64,000 nt of DNA from TMP-86 sp964247385 (GCA_964247385.1 CAXTUB010000001.1:207999-271998); one strand, 5' to 3'; shown: positions 26,978-35,843, counted from the first letter of the stretch. Numbers and translations are program-made. Notes: a model not told the origin generated them from the letters alone.

Positions 26978-29061
26978 GCTGCGTCGACGTTGCGCATGGA
27001 AAGTCGTACGCGGCCCTGGCGATCGACTTCCAGCACTTTGACCCGTACCACATCGCCCTCCTTGAGCTTGTCGCCGACTCGCTCGACGCGCTCTTCGGAA
27101 ATTTGCGAAATGTGCACCAAGCCATCTCGGCCGGGAAGGATGGTCACGAACGCGCCGAAGTCCATGAGTCGCGCGACCTTGCCTTCGTAGATCCGGCCCA
27201 CTTCCACGTCTGCCGTAATGAGCTCGATGCGCCGCTGCGCTTCGCGCCCCGCTGCGCCCTGCACCGAAGCAATCTTGACCGTGCCGTCGTTCTCGATATC
27301 GATGGAGGTGCCGGTCTCTTCGGTGATCTGACGGATTACTGCACCGCCTTTGCCGATGACATCGCGAATCTTCTCCGGATCGATTTTCAACGTGATGATG
27401 GTCGGGGCCCACTCGGACATGTTCTCGCGCGGTCTGGCGAGCGCCTTGTTCATCTCATCCAAGATGTGCAGGCGGCCCTCGCGCGCCTGATCCAGCGCGA
27501 CCTTCATGATCTCGCGCGTAATGCTGGTGATCTTGATATCCATCTGCAAGGCGGTAATGCCGGATTGGGTGCCGGCCACCTTGAAATCCATGTCGCCCAG
27601 ATGATCCTCGTCGCCGAGAATGTCGGTGAGGACCTGAAAACGATCACCTTCCTTGACCAAGCCCATCGCGACGCCCGCCACGGGCTGTTTCAATGGAACG
27701 CCGGCGTCCATGAGCGCAAGGCTCGTGCCGCACACCGTAGCCATGGAGCTCGAGCCGTTCGATTCAAGAATTTCCGACACCACGCGAATGACGTACGGAA
27801 ACTTTTCCATGCCGGGCATGACGGCCTTGACGCCGCGCTTGGCGAGATTGCCATGACCGATCTCTCGCCGCTTGGGCGAGCCCACGAGGCCCGTCTCTCC
27901 CACGCTGAATGGCGGGAAGTTGTAATGCAACATGAAAGGATCTTTGCGCTCACCCGTCAAGCCGTCGATGATCTGAGCATCGCGTCCCGTGCCGAGCGTG
28001 GTGACCACCAGCGCTTGGGTCTCGCCGCGTGTAAACAGAGCCGACCCGTGAGTTCGCGGCAAAACACCCGTACGGATCTGAATGGGCCGCACGGTCTTGT
28101 GGTCGCGGCCGTCGATTCGCGGCTGCCCGGCCAGGATGCGCTCACGCACCAAGCGATATTCGAGATCGAAGAACGCCGCGCTCACCTGCTCGGGCGTGAA
28201 TTGCGGCGTGACGCCGCCGCTCAAACGCTCGAGCGCCTGCTGCTTGATCTCACCAATCCGCGCATGACGCGCCTGTTTATCCGTCACCGCATACGCTCCG
28301 ATGAGCTCACGGTTCGATTGCGAATGCAGCGCATCTTTCAACGCATCCTGCGCGGTAGCCGAGGCCAACTGCCAACCCGGCTTGCCGGCCGCGGCCACGA
28401 GCTCGCGGATACTGCGAATGGCAATCTGCAGCTTTTCATGGCCGAACATGACGGCGTTCAGCATCACGTCTTCGGGCAGGCAATTCGCCTCCGACTCGAC
28501 CATGAGAACGCCTTCTTCCGTACCGGCGACTACCAGGTCGAGATCCGACCGCGCGAGGTGCGTCGCAGTGGGGTTCAAGACGAATTGCTTATCGATGTAT
28601 CCGACGCGCGCGGCGCCGATCGGCCCCATGAAAGGCAAGCCGGAGATCGCAAGCGCCGCCGAAGCGCCCAACATGGCGGGGACATCCGGGTCCACCTCGG
28701 TGTTCACCGAGAGCACCGTCGCAACGACTTGCACGTCGTTGGTAAAGCCTTCCGGAAACAGCGGCCGAATGGGGCGATCGATGAGCCTCGAGGTGAGCGT
28801 CTCTTTTTCGGTGGGACGCCCCTCGCGCTTGAAAAAGCCTCCAGGAATTCTGCCGGCGGCGTATGATTTTTCCTGATAGTTCACGGTCAGCGGAAAAAAA
28901 TCCCGCCCCGGCGTAGCCGCGCGTTTCCCGACTGCGGTGACCAGCACGACCGTCTCGCCCATGGTCACCACGACGGCACCATCGGCCTGACGCGCCACTT
29001 CACCCGTCTCGAGCACGACTTCGTGCTCGCCAAAATTGAATGTTTTTCTGACAGCAGTCAC
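26974..29061 (-). CDS. pnp: polyribonucleotide nucleotidyltransferase (PNPase)
   Basis: PNPase is a phosphorolytic 3'-5' exoribonuclease and a degradosome component. The 695-residue protein contains two RNase PH-like domains (about 5-230 and 310-545; the second with the phosphate-binding GSSSMATVCG region), the helical linker between them, a KH domain with the GKGG loop (RDVIGKGGAVIRQI) and a C-terminal S1 domain ending RVRLSMRNV. It follows rpsO by about 60 bp, the conserved rpsO-pnp order in which pnp is often autoregulated through its leader. Its stop overlaps that of phaR. Confidence 0.97.
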   Translation of the reverse strand: MTAVRKTFNFGEHEVVLETGEVARQADGAVVVTMGETVVLVTAVGKRAATPGRDFFPLTVNYQEKSYAAGRIPGGFFKREGRPTEKETLTSRLIDRPIRPLFPEGFTNDVQVVATVLSVNTEVDPDVPAMLGASAALAISGLPFMGPIGAARVGYIDKQFVLNPTATHLARSDLDLVVAGTEEGVLMVESEANCLPEDVMLNAVMFGHEKLQIAIRSIRELVAAAGKPGWQLASATAQDALKDALHSQSNRELIGAYAVTDKQARHARIGEIKQQALERLSGGVTPQFTPEQVSAAFFDLEYRLVRERILAGQPRIDGRDHKTVRPIQIRTGVLPRTHGSALFTRGETQALVVTTLGTGRDAQIIDGLTGERKDPFMLHYNFPPFSVGETGLVGSPKRREIGHGNLAKRGVKAVMPGMEKFPYVIRVVSEILESNGSSSMATVCGTSLALMDAGVPLKQPVAGVAMGLVKEGDRFQVLTDILGDEDHLGDMDFKVAGTQSGITALQMDIKITSITREIMKVALDQAREGRLHILDEMNKALARPRENMSEWAPTIITLKIDPEKIRDVIGKGGAVIRQITEETGTSIDIENDGTVKIASVQGAAGREAQRRIELITADVEVGRIYEGKVARLMDFGAFVTILPGRDGLVHISQISEERVERVGDKLKEGDVVRVKVLEVDRQGRVRLSMRNVDAA

Positions 29062-29121
29062 GCAGCTACCCCTTGATTTTCATTGCAGATGCGCAGCGCA
29101 TAGCGCGCTTCGCAGCGCCGA

Positions 29122-29391
29122 TTAACGGCGTAATCCCAGTCGCTCGACGACTTGGGTGTACTTCTCAGGTGTAGTGCTCTTGAGATAATCGAGAAGCTTG
29201 CGGCGCTGATTCACCATCTTCAGAAGACCGCGGCGCGAAGCGTGATCGGACTTGTGTGCGGAAAAATGCACGCCCAGGCCATTGATGCGCTCGGAAAGCA
29301 AAGCGATTTGCACTTCCGGTGAACCCGTGTCGTTGGCGGTGCGCCTGAATTTTCCAACAACGGCCGACTTCTGCTCGCGATTCAATGGCAT
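29122..29391 (-). CDS. rpsO: 30S ribosomal protein S15
   Basis: The 89-residue S15 binds the central domain of 16S rRNA early in 30S assembly. The sequence is canonical: GSPEVQIALLSERI, the HFSAHKSDHASRRGLL rRNA-binding block and the end VVERLGLRR. ATG 29391 gives the exact family length; the six-residue upstream extension is not used. It has its own promoter overlapping the end of truB. In E. coli, S15 represses its own translation through a leader pseudoknot; the short leader here (about 38 nt) was not tested for this. Confidence 0.97.
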   Translation of the reverse strand: MPLNREQKSAVVGKFRRTANDTGSPEVQIALLSERINGLGVHFSAHKSDHASRRGLLKMVNQRRKLLDYLKSTTPEKYTQVVERLGLRR

Positions 29392-29435
29392 TAACTCAAA
29401 CCTCAACAATCACTTAGACCTTTTTGAAGGCGCGC

Positions 29436-29464
29436 ATTGTACGCGCGCGCCGATCTTGCCTCAA
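29436..29464 (-). promoter_or_regulatory. putative rpsO promoter
   Basis: On the minus strand, TTGAGG (-35) and TACAAT (-10) are separated by exactly 17 bp. The -35 overlaps the truB stop codon. The spacer and flanks are strongly GC-rich. Transcription would begin near 29429, about 38 nt before the rpsO ATG. Confidence 0.65.
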
Positions 29465-30378
29465 GCACGAAACGCGTGCGCTGAAATCATCCGGCGCGCA
29501 TGGATCTCGCCGCTCGGGCTCACGAAACCCAGCCCGATGAATTGTGGGCCCGGCGCATAGAGCCGCGCTCGCTTGATCGCGCCGTGGAGCTCAGGCCAAG
29601 TCGTCGCAGGCAGCACTTCGCGGCCCATGGACAATGCGAGAGCCTCCGGCGCAGTCAAATAGATGGCCGGGCATGAAGCCAGCGCCGAATCCATGGGCAA
29701 GAGATATTCCATGCGCGCCGGCAGCGAAGCGGAGTCGAGCCGGCTCAACGAGACGGCTTGGCGTTCGTCGAAAGAACCGACCGCCACGCGCCGCAGCGCG
29801 CCTACGTGGCCGATGGTGCCCAGCGCACGCGCGATGTCCTCAGCGAGTACCCGGACATAAGTTCCCTTTGACACACGCGTTTCCACCGTGAGGCGGGGAG
29901 TCCGCCACTCGATCAATTCGAGTGCGTGCACCGTGATGGTCCGAGCAACTCTGTCTCGTTGTTGACCCTTGCGCGCCAGCACATATAAAGGGGTGCCGTC
30001 CTGCTTGACTGCCGAATGCATGGGAGGGGCCTGGTCGAGGACACGCGGAAATCGCTCGAGCACTCCGGCGATATGGTCGCGGCTCAGATAGGGCACCGCG
30101 ACGCTTTCCACGACCTCGGTTTCGAGATCGCCGCTGGCCGTGCGCGCTCCCAGGCGAATCTCCACGCGATAGGTCTTCGCACCCAGCAGAAGATCGCCCG
30201 CAAATTTAGTCGCCTCCCCCAGGCACACGGGAAGGAGCCCGGTGGCGAGCGGATCGAGCGTACCCATGTGGCCCGCCTTGCGCATGCCGAACAGCTGCTT
30301 CACACGCGCTACCGCCGAAGCCGAGGTCAGGCCAAGCGGTTTATCGAGAAGCAATATGCCATGCACACCGGGCAACAT
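29461..30378 (-). CDS. truB: tRNA pseudouridine(55) synthase
   Basis: TruB makes pseudouridine 55 in the T-loop of nearly all tRNAs. The 305-residue protein starts with GILLLDKPLGLTSASAV and has the catalytic Asp in HMGTLDPLATGLLPVCLGEATK, the thumb region RVSKGTYVRVLAEDIARALG and a C-terminal PUA-like tail. It follows rbfA by about 27 bp, as in E. coli. The start ATG at 30378 is supported by the family N-terminus (GVHGILLLDKP). Confidence 0.97.
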   Translation of the reverse strand: MLPGVHGILLLDKPLGLTSASAVARVKQLFGMRKAGHMGTLDPLATGLLPVCLGEATKFAGDLLLGAKTYRVEIRLGARTASGDLETEVVESVAVPYLSRDHIAGVLERFPRVLDQAPPMHSAVKQDGTPLYVLARKGQQRDRVARTITVHALELIEWRTPRLTVETRVSKGTYVRVLAEDIARALGTIGHVGALRRVAVGSFDERQAVSLSRLDSASLPARMEYLLPMDSALASCPAIYLTAPEALALSMGREVLPATTWPELHGAIKRARLYAPGPQFIGLGFVSPSGEIHARRMISAHAFRA

Positions 30379-30405
30379 TGACGAGGAGCCGCGTCGTGCG
30401 GCGCG

Positions 30406-30759
30406 CTAACTCGGCTTGGATACCGAATCGATGAGCTTGGTCAGTTCCACGCCGCGCACCAGATTCTGATCTGGGACGAACTCGAGCACCGGCGCGTAGC
30501 GCAATCGTAACGCGCGGCCCACCGCACCCCGCAAAAAGCCGCTCGCCGAACGCAGCGCGTCGAGCACGACCGGATCTTCCTCGTCTTTTCCCAGCACCAG
30601 AAAAAAAACACGCGCGTGGCGCAGATCGGGTGATACATCCACCTCCGTAATGGTGATGTTTCCGATGCGCTCGTCCTTGACGCCACGACGCAAGAGCTCG
30701 GCAAGCTCCCGCTGCACGAGCTCACCGATGCGCTTGTTACGTCCAAATTCTTTGGGCAT
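30406..30759 (-). CDS. rbfA: ribosome-binding factor A
   Basis: RbfA is a KH-domain protein that helps late 30S maturation and processing of the 16S 5' end. The 117-residue product begins MPKEFGRNKRIGELVQREL and contains the KH-fold strand pattern ITITEVDVSPDLRHARVFF and the LRLRYAPVLEFVPD block. It lies 25 bp after infB on the same strand, in the invariant infB-rbfA-truB order. Start and length fit the family. Confidence 0.96.
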   Translation of the reverse strand: MPKEFGRNKRIGELVQRELAELLRRGVKDERIGNITITEVDVSPDLRHARVFFLVLGKDEEDPVVLDALRSASGFLRGAVGRALRLRYAPVLEFVPDQNLVRGVELTKLIDSVSKPS

Positions 30760-30784
30760 GCGGAAGCAGGCGGCGGCGCAGCGG

Positions 30785-33286
30785 TTAGAGCTCGCGCGCC
30801 ACCTCGACGCGTGAATAACATTCGATTTGATCTTTCTCGCGTACGTCGCTGTAGTTCTTCACCCCGATGCCGCATTCGGTTCCGGCGCGCACCTCATTGA
30901 CATCGTCCTTGAAACGCTTCAGCGACTCGAGCGCGCCTTCGAAGATCACCACGTTGTCGCGCAGGACGCGAATGGGGAAATTGCGCCGCACGTAGCCATC
31001 GATCACCATGCAACCCGCCACCGTGCCGAACTTGCTCGAGCGGAACACGTTGCGCACTTCGGCCAGGCCGACGATTTGCTCTTTCACTTCCGGCGAGAGC
31101 ATGCCGGTCATGAGCTGGCGCATGTCGTCAATGGCTTCGTAGATGATGCTGTAGTAACGCACATCGATGCCGTTGTCCTTGATAGCGGCCCGCGCGGCCG
31201 CATCGCCGCGCACATTGAAGCCGATGACGCGCGCTTTCGAAGCCACCGCGAGCGAGATATCCGATTCCGTCAGACCGCCCACGCCGGAGGCCACCACGTT
31301 CACCGCGACCTCGGAGGTCGATAGCTTGGTGAGCGCATCACGCAGCGCTTCGACGCTGCCGTGCACATCCGCCTTGATCAGCACATTGACCACATTGGCC
31401 TTGGCCTCGCCGAGCGTCGAGAACACGTCTTGCACGTTCGCGCCTTGCTTCGCGAGCTTGACTTCGCGCAGACGCGCCTGACGGTGGCTCGCCACATCGC
31501 GCGCGCGTCTCTCGGTCTCCATGACAAGAAGCTCATCGCCCGCATTGGGCGAGCCTGAGAGTCCGAGCACCACCACGGGAATGGACGGACCGGCGCTGTC
31601 GATCGGCCTGCCGCCCTCATCGAACATGGCGCGAACACGGCCCCATTCCTGTCCCACGAGAAGAGGGTCTTGCAACTTCAAGGTGCCGCGCTGCACGAGC
31701 ACCGTGGCGACTGCGCCGCGGCCCTTCTCCAAGCTCGACTCGATGACGAAGCCTGCGGCCAGGCCCCCGGTCGGCGCCTTGAGCTCGAGCACTTCGGCTT
31801 GCAGCAGCAGGCTCTCGATCAGCTGATCGATGCCCTGTCCCGTTTTCGCCGAGACATTCACGAAAATATTCTCCCCGCCCCACTCCTCCGGAATGACGCC
31901 GTGCTTGGTGAGCTCTTGCTTCACCTTCTCAGGGTCTGAATCTGCCTTGTCGACCTTGTTGACGGCCACCACGATGGGCACCTTGGCAGCTTGCGCATGC
32001 TGGATGGCCTCGATGGTCTGAGGCATGACGCCATCATCGGCGCCTACCACCAGGATCACGATATCGGTGACTTGCGCGCCGCGGGCGCGCATCGCGGTGA
32101 ATGCGGCATGGCCGGGGGTGTCCAGGAAGGTCACCATGCCGCGAGCCGTTTCGACGTGATATGCGCCGATATGCTGCGTGATGCCGCCCGCTTCGCCCGC
32201 CGCAACGGAACTGCGGCGGATGTAATCGAGGAGCGAGGTCTTACCATGATCGACGTGGCCCATCACGGTCACGACCGGCGGCCGCACGAAGCCTTCGTGC
32301 TGGTCCTGCACGATGCCCTGCAAGTCGTCCTCGATGACGTTTTCCTTGCGCAGCACGGACGTATGGCCCAGCTCCTCGACGACCAAAACCGCAGTGTCTT
32401 GATCGATCATTTGATTGATGGTCGCCATGACGCCCATGGTCATGAGCGCCTTGATGACTTCGGTCGCCTTGACCGCCATCTTTTGCGCAAGATCACCGAC
32501 ACTCACCGCATCGCCGATCGCGACCTCACGCACCACCTTCGCCGTGGGCATCTCGAAACCATGCTTGCCGTCGCCTTCGGCGCCGACTGCGCGGCGCCTG
32601 CCATCGCGGGATTTCTTCTTCTTGTGCCGCGCGCTCACATCGCCCGCGATATGCAACTCCTGCCGGCCGTAGCGCGTGGCTTTGTCTTCCTCCGGCCGCG
32701 ACGGCTTGACCGGCTTTTGCGCAACGCTCTTGCGGTCTCGGTCTTGCTGTTCGCGCGCTTGCTGCTCGGCGACCTTGCGCGCCTCTTCCTCCGCCGCGCG
32801 CTTCTTGTCGTCCTCATCGGCGCGGCGGCGAACCTCTTCCTCCAAACGGCTCTTCTCTGCCTGCTCGCGCTCACGTCGCCCCGACTCTTCGCGCTCGAGC
32901 GCGGCTTTGGCGCGCTCATCGACTTCACGCTGCTTGTCGATCTCTTCCTGCTGGTGGCGCGCTTGGTCTTCGAGGACTTCGCGCTTCACATACGTGCGCT
33001 TGCTGCGGACCTCGACGTTCACCGTACGCGCGCGGCCCTGCGGACTTGCGAGCTTGAGCTCCGACTGCGACTTGCGCTTGAGCGTGATCTTGCGCGGCGC
33101 GGCTTCGGCGTCGTTGTGATTTCCATGACTGCGCCGCAAGTGAGTGAGCAACTCATGCTTGGCATCTTCGCTGATCATCGCTTGCGCGCCGTTGACCCGA
33201 ATGCCGGCTTGATCAAGCTGTGAAAGCAGCCGGTCCACCGGAACTTTCAGGACTTCAGCGAATTGTGCGACCGTGACATCTGCCAT
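30785..33286 (-). CDS. infB: translation initiation factor IF-2
   Basis: IF-2 is the GTPase that places fMet-tRNA on the 30S subunit. The 833-residue protein has an IF2-N domain (VTVAQFAEVLKVPVDRLL), a long Lys/Arg/Glu-rich linker (about 70-240), the G domain with VMGHVDHGKTSLLDYIRRS, DTPGHAAF and NKVD, two beta-barrels and the C-terminal fMet-binding domain. The Shine-Dalgarno GAGGAG overlaps the nusA stop, five bases before ATG 33286, so the two genes are probably coupled. The matching initiator tRNA gene lies about 10 kb away in this window. Confidence 0.98.
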   Translation of the reverse strand: MADVTVAQFAEVLKVPVDRLLSQLDQAGIRVNGAQAMISEDAKHELLTHLRRSHGNHNDAEAAPRKITLKRKSQSELKLASPQGRARTVNVEVRSKRTYVKREVLEDQARHQQEEIDKQREVDERAKAALEREESGRREREQAEKSRLEEEVRRRADEDDKKRAAEEEARKVAEQQAREQQDRDRKSVAQKPVKPSRPEEDKATRYGRQELHIAGDVSARHKKKKSRDGRRRAVGAEGDGKHGFEMPTAKVVREVAIGDAVSVGDLAQKMAVKATEVIKALMTMGVMATINQMIDQDTAVLVVEELGHTSVLRKENVIEDDLQGIVQDQHEGFVRPPVVTVMGHVDHGKTSLLDYIRRSSVAAGEAGGITQHIGAYHVETARGMVTFLDTPGHAAFTAMRARGAQVTDIVILVVGADDGVMPQTIEAIQHAQAAKVPIVVAVNKVDKADSDPEKVKQELTKHGVIPEEWGGENIFVNVSAKTGQGIDQLIESLLLQAEVLELKAPTGGLAAGFVIESSLEKGRGAVATVLVQRGTLKLQDPLLVGQEWGRVRAMFDEGGRPIDSAGPSIPVVVLGLSGSPNAGDELLVMETERRARDVASHRQARLREVKLAKQGANVQDVFSTLGEAKANVVNVLIKADVHGSVEALRDALTKLSTSEVAVNVVASGVGGLTESDISLAVASKARVIGFNVRGDAAARAAIKDNGIDVRYYSIIYEAIDDMRQLMTGMLSPEVKEQIVGLAEVRNVFRSSKFGTVAGCMVIDGYVRRNFPIRVLRDNVVIFEGALESLKRFKDDVNEVRAGTECGIGVKNYSDVREKDQIECYSRVEVAREL

Positions 33287-33295
33287 ATGAACTCC

Positions 33296-34792
33296 TCAAC
33301 CATTCGCCTCTGCGGCGAACCAATGTTTGCGCGCTTCCATGATGAGCTCTCCCGCTCTGCCCTCATCGACGTCGCCCATCTCGACAAGCTCATCGACCGC
33401 GAGGTCCGCGAGATCCTCGCGGGTGCGCACGGCCTTGCGCGCGAGCCGCGCCGCCAGCTCTTCCCCCGCGACCTCGATGAGATCCTCGGCGGGCTCGCCG
33501 CCGCCGAACGATTCCTCGCTCGCGATGGCCTGAGTCAACAGTACGTCACGCGCGCGGTTGCGCAGCTCCTTGATGATCTCCTCGTCGAACTCCTCGATGC
33601 CGGCAAGCTCGCTCGCCGGCACATAGGCGATTTCCTCGATGGTCGAAAATCCTTCTTGAACGAGAATGCTTGCAACGTCGGCGTCCACATCGAGTTGCTT
33701 CATGAAGGTTTCGCGTAGAGCCTGCGACTCGCTTTCACTCTTCGCCTCGGCCTGAGACTCGCTCATGACATTGAGCTCCCATCCGGTGAGCTCGCTGGCG
33801 AGACGAATGTTCTGGCCGCCGCGGCCGATGGCTTGAGACAACTTGTCCTCGGAGACCGCGATGTCCATGGCGTGCGCGTCCTCGTCCACCACGATGGAGG
33901 TCACTTCGGCCGGCGCCATCGCGTTGATCACGAATTGCGCTGAATTGTCATCGAAGGGAATGATGTCGACGCGCTCACCGGCGATCTCGTTCGATACGGC
34001 CTGCACCCGCGAGCCGCGCATGCCCACGCATGCGCCCACCGGGTCGATGCGCGGGTCGTTGCTGCGCACGGCAATCTTGGCGCGAATGCCGGGATCGCGC
34101 GCGGCGCTCAGAATGTTGATGAGCCCCTGGCCCACCTCCGGAACTTCCAGCTTGAACAATTCCACCAAAAACTCAGGCGCCGTGCGCGACAGAAATAACT
34201 GTGGTCCACGCGGCTCGGTTCGGACCTCCTTCAAAAAGGCCTTGATGCGATCTTGCGAACGCACCGGCTCGCGCGGGATCATCTCCTCGCGGGGTACGAA
34301 GCCTTCCGCATTGGAGCCGAGATCGACGTAGATCCCGTTACGATCCACCCGCTTGACGATGCCGCTGACCATGGTGCCGGCGCGGTCTTTATAAGCCTCG
34401 ACCACCTGCGAGCGTTCCGCCTCGCGCACCTTCTGCACGATCACCTGTTTGGCGGTCTGGGCCAGAATCCGGCCGAACGGCACCGACTCCATCGGCTCTT
34501 CGACGAAGCCGCCCGGCTCCACATCGGCATCGATGTCGCGCGCATCGTCGAGGCGCAATTCACGATCAGTGAATTCGAGCTCGCTCGAGTCATCGGCGAA
34601 TACTTTCCAACGGCGAAACGTGTCGTATGCACCGGTCTTGCGGTTGATCGAAACGCGCACATCGAGTTCTTCACCGTGCTTCTTGCGGGTGGCGGAGGCG
34701 AGCGCGGCTTCCAGCGCGTCAAATATAATTTCCTTGTCGACGCCTTTTTCGTTCGACACCGCGTCCACCGCCAGCAAAATCTCTTTGTTCAT
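33296..34792 (-). CDS. nusA: transcription termination/antitermination factor NusA
   Basis: NusA binds RNA polymerase and affects pausing, intrinsic termination and antitermination. The 498-residue protein has the N-terminal polymerase-binding domain (MNKEILLAVDAVSNEKGV), an S1 domain (about 135-200), two KH domains (including DPVGACVGMRGSRVQAV and GRGGQNIRLASELTGW) and C-terminal acidic repeats with two helix-hairpin-helix units. ATG 34792 is preceded by AGGAG and fits the family start; the longer frame adds an unrelated leader. It follows rimP by 57 bp. Confidence 0.97.
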   Translation of the reverse strand: MNKEILLAVDAVSNEKGVDKEIIFDALEAALASATRKKHGEELDVRVSINRKTGAYDTFRRWKVFADDSSELEFTDRELRLDDARDIDADVEPGGFVEEPMESVPFGRILAQTAKQVIVQKVREAERSQVVEAYKDRAGTMVSGIVKRVDRNGIYVDLGSNAEGFVPREEMIPREPVRSQDRIKAFLKEVRTEPRGPQLFLSRTAPEFLVELFKLEVPEVGQGLINILSAARDPGIRAKIAVRSNDPRIDPVGACVGMRGSRVQAVSNEIAGERVDIIPFDDNSAQFVINAMAPAEVTSIVVDEDAHAMDIAVSEDKLSQAIGRGGQNIRLASELTGWELNVMSESQAEAKSESESQALRETFMKQLDVDADVASILVQEGFSTIEEIAYVPASELAGIEEFDEEIIKELRNRARDVLLTQAIASEESFGGGEPAEDLIEVAGEELAARLARKAVRTREDLADLAVDELVEMGDVDEGRAGELIMEARKHWFAAEANG

Positions 34793-34849
34793 CCGCTCAG
34801 ACTCCTGACTTCCGGAAAGCTCGAATCCCCAACCCAAGGTTAGGCCGCC

Positions 34850-35311
34850 TCATGCAGGCTTCAACCTCGCCTTTTTGATCCAATCGAAATTCAACGAGAA
34901 TTCCTCGCCATCAACCCGCACCAGCACGCCACGCTCGTCAGCAAAAACGAGCAAGCCCGCAAAACGCCGCCGCCCGTCGAGCGGGTCTTTGAGCTCGATT
35001 GCGACTTGCTCGCCAACGGCGCGCTCGAAGTGCGAGCGCGTGCGAAGCACACGATCGAATCCCGGCGAGGACACCTCGAGCGCATAAGCTCCGCCAATGG
35101 GATCGCATTCGTCGAGCACTTCGCTCAGCCGGTGGCTGGCGCGCGCGCAGTCATCGACCGATACTCCGTGCGGCGTGTCAATGAACACCCGCAAAGTTGC
35201 ACCGCGTCCATGTCGGGCAAATTCCACATCCACCAACTCATACCCCAAAGCCTCAACAGGCGGTTCGAGGAGCAAAAGAAGCTTGTTCTGATCTGCCGGC
35301 GACGCACTCAT
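34850..35311 (-). CDS. rimP: ribosome maturation factor RimP
   Basis: RimP is required for 30S maturation and is the usual first gene before nusA. The 153-residue protein has the N-terminal ferredoxin-like domain with GYELVDVEFARHGRGATLRVFID, the conserved DCARASHRLSEVLDE, the EVSSPGFDRVLRTRSHFERAVGE block, and a C-terminal SH3-like domain. ATG 35311 is chosen; the upstream frame (to 35368) crosses a terminator-like hairpin and is not homologous. The hairpin ends about 10 bases before the start codon, so expression of the entire operon may be controlled there (see the separate entry). Confidence 0.95.
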   Translation of the reverse strand: MSASPADQNKLLLLLEPPVEALGYELVDVEFARHGRGATLRVFIDTPHGVSVDDCARASHRLSEVLDECDPIGGAYALEVSSPGFDRVLRTRSHFERAVGEQVAIELKDPLDGRRRFAGLLVFADERGVLVRVDGEEFSLNFDWIKKARLKPA

Positions 35312-35321
35312 GGCACCCAAC

Positions 35322-35351
35322 AAAAAAGGGGACGCCTTGAGGTCCCCCTTT
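35322..35351 (-). terminator. intrinsic terminator-like hairpin in the rimP operon leader (candidate attenuator)
   Basis: On the minus-strand transcript this is AAAGGGGGAC, an 8-nt loop, GUCCCC and a run of six U, ending about 10 nt before the rimP ATG. The stem is nine base pairs with one bulged C/G. It lies between the predicted promoter (-10 at 35412-35417) and the operon, so it would terminate most transcripts unless relieved. NusA, encoded two genes downstream, is a general termination factor, and the E. coli metY-rimP-nusA leader also contains terminators. Confidence 0.7.
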
Positions 35352-35411
35352 GACTTCATACGACGCACGCTGACACGGGCGTTGCGCCTACATACGGCTC
35401 ACAAGCGCGCG

Positions 35412-35440
35412 ATTATAGGCATTTCGCCGCTGAGAGCAAA
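35412..35440 (-). promoter_or_regulatory. putative promoter of the rimP-nusA-infB operon
   Basis: On the minus strand, TTTGCT (a weak -35; TTGCTC shifted by one base is also possible) is followed after 17 bp by a perfect TATAAT and a GC-rich discriminator (CGCGCGC). The transcript would start near 35405, giving a leader of about 94 nt that includes the terminator-like hairpin. Confidence 0.6.
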
Positions 35441-35463
35441 GCTTGAAATGCAATCGCCCAAAG

Positions 35464-35491
35464 AAAAAAGGGCCGTTTGGCGGCCCTTTTT
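35464..35491 (-). terminator. intrinsic terminator of the RRM-protein gene
   Basis: An 11-bp stem (AAAAAGGGCCG / CGGCCCTTTTT) with loop TTTGG lies 18 bp after the stop codon of the RRM-protein gene. On the minus strand it is followed by six T. The A/T symmetry makes it usable in both directions. It separates the RRM gene from the rimP operon promoter. Confidence 0.85.
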
Positions 35492-35508
35492 CCATCGCGA
35501 AAAATTCG

Positions 35509-35787
35509 CTACCAGCGCTTCGGCCCGCGCGAGCCGCCGCCCCCCGTGCGCTCCTGCGCCTCATTGACCTTCAGCGCCCGGCCACCGACATCATGGCCAT
35601 TGAGCGCCTGCATGGCACGCGCGGCGTCTGCGCTGGCCATTTCGACAAATCCGAATCCACGAGGCCGGCCCGTGTCGCGATCGTTGATCAGCGCCACCGA
35701 CTGCACCGCGCCATGCTTTTCGAACAGCGCACGCACGCCTGCCTCATCCATGGAGAACGGGAGATTGCCAACATACATTTTCGTCAT
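35509..35787 (-). CDS. small RNA-binding protein with one RRM domain
   Basis: This 92-residue protein is almost entirely an RNA recognition motif. RNP2 is MYVGNL near the N-terminus and RNP1 is RGFGFVEM around residue 45; the tail is Gly/Arg-rich (TGGGGSRGPKRW). Such RRM proteins are found in many bacteria, often induced by cold, and bind single-stranded RNA; the targets are unknown. ATG 35787 matches the usual MTKMYVGNLPFS start, with TAAGG upstream. It has its own terminator and a long, hairpin-bearing leader. It lies just upstream of the rimP operon on the same strand. Confidence 0.88.
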   Translation of the reverse strand: MTKMYVGNLPFSMDEAGVRALFEKHGAVQSVALINDRDTGRPRGFGFVEMASADAARAMQALNGHDVGGRALKVNEAQERTGGGGSRGPKRW

Positions 35788-35818
35788 GTGAAAAAACCTT
35801 ACTGCAAAAACAAATATT

Positions 35819-35843
35819 TCCGGGGCGCGCAATGCGTCCCGGA
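35819..35843 (-). promoter_or_regulatory. 5' leader hairpin of the RRM-protein gene
   Basis: A 10-bp stem with one G-U pair and loop AUUGC lies about 30 nt before the RRM start codon. The transcript after it is U-rich (AAAUAUUUGUUUUUG) and runs into the ribosome-binding site. It could be a weak terminator/attenuator or a temperature-sensitive leader; only the structure is seen. Confidence 0.5.

Noticed and set aside
27103..28866. 587-codon open frame opposite pnp
   Set aside because: It lies entirely antisense to PNPase, with a low-complexity composition and no recognisable motif.
31991..33223. 410-codon open frame opposite infB
   Set aside because: It is antisense to the charged IF-2 linker and G domain; its Leu/Arg-rich translation mirrors Glu/Lys/Ala codons.
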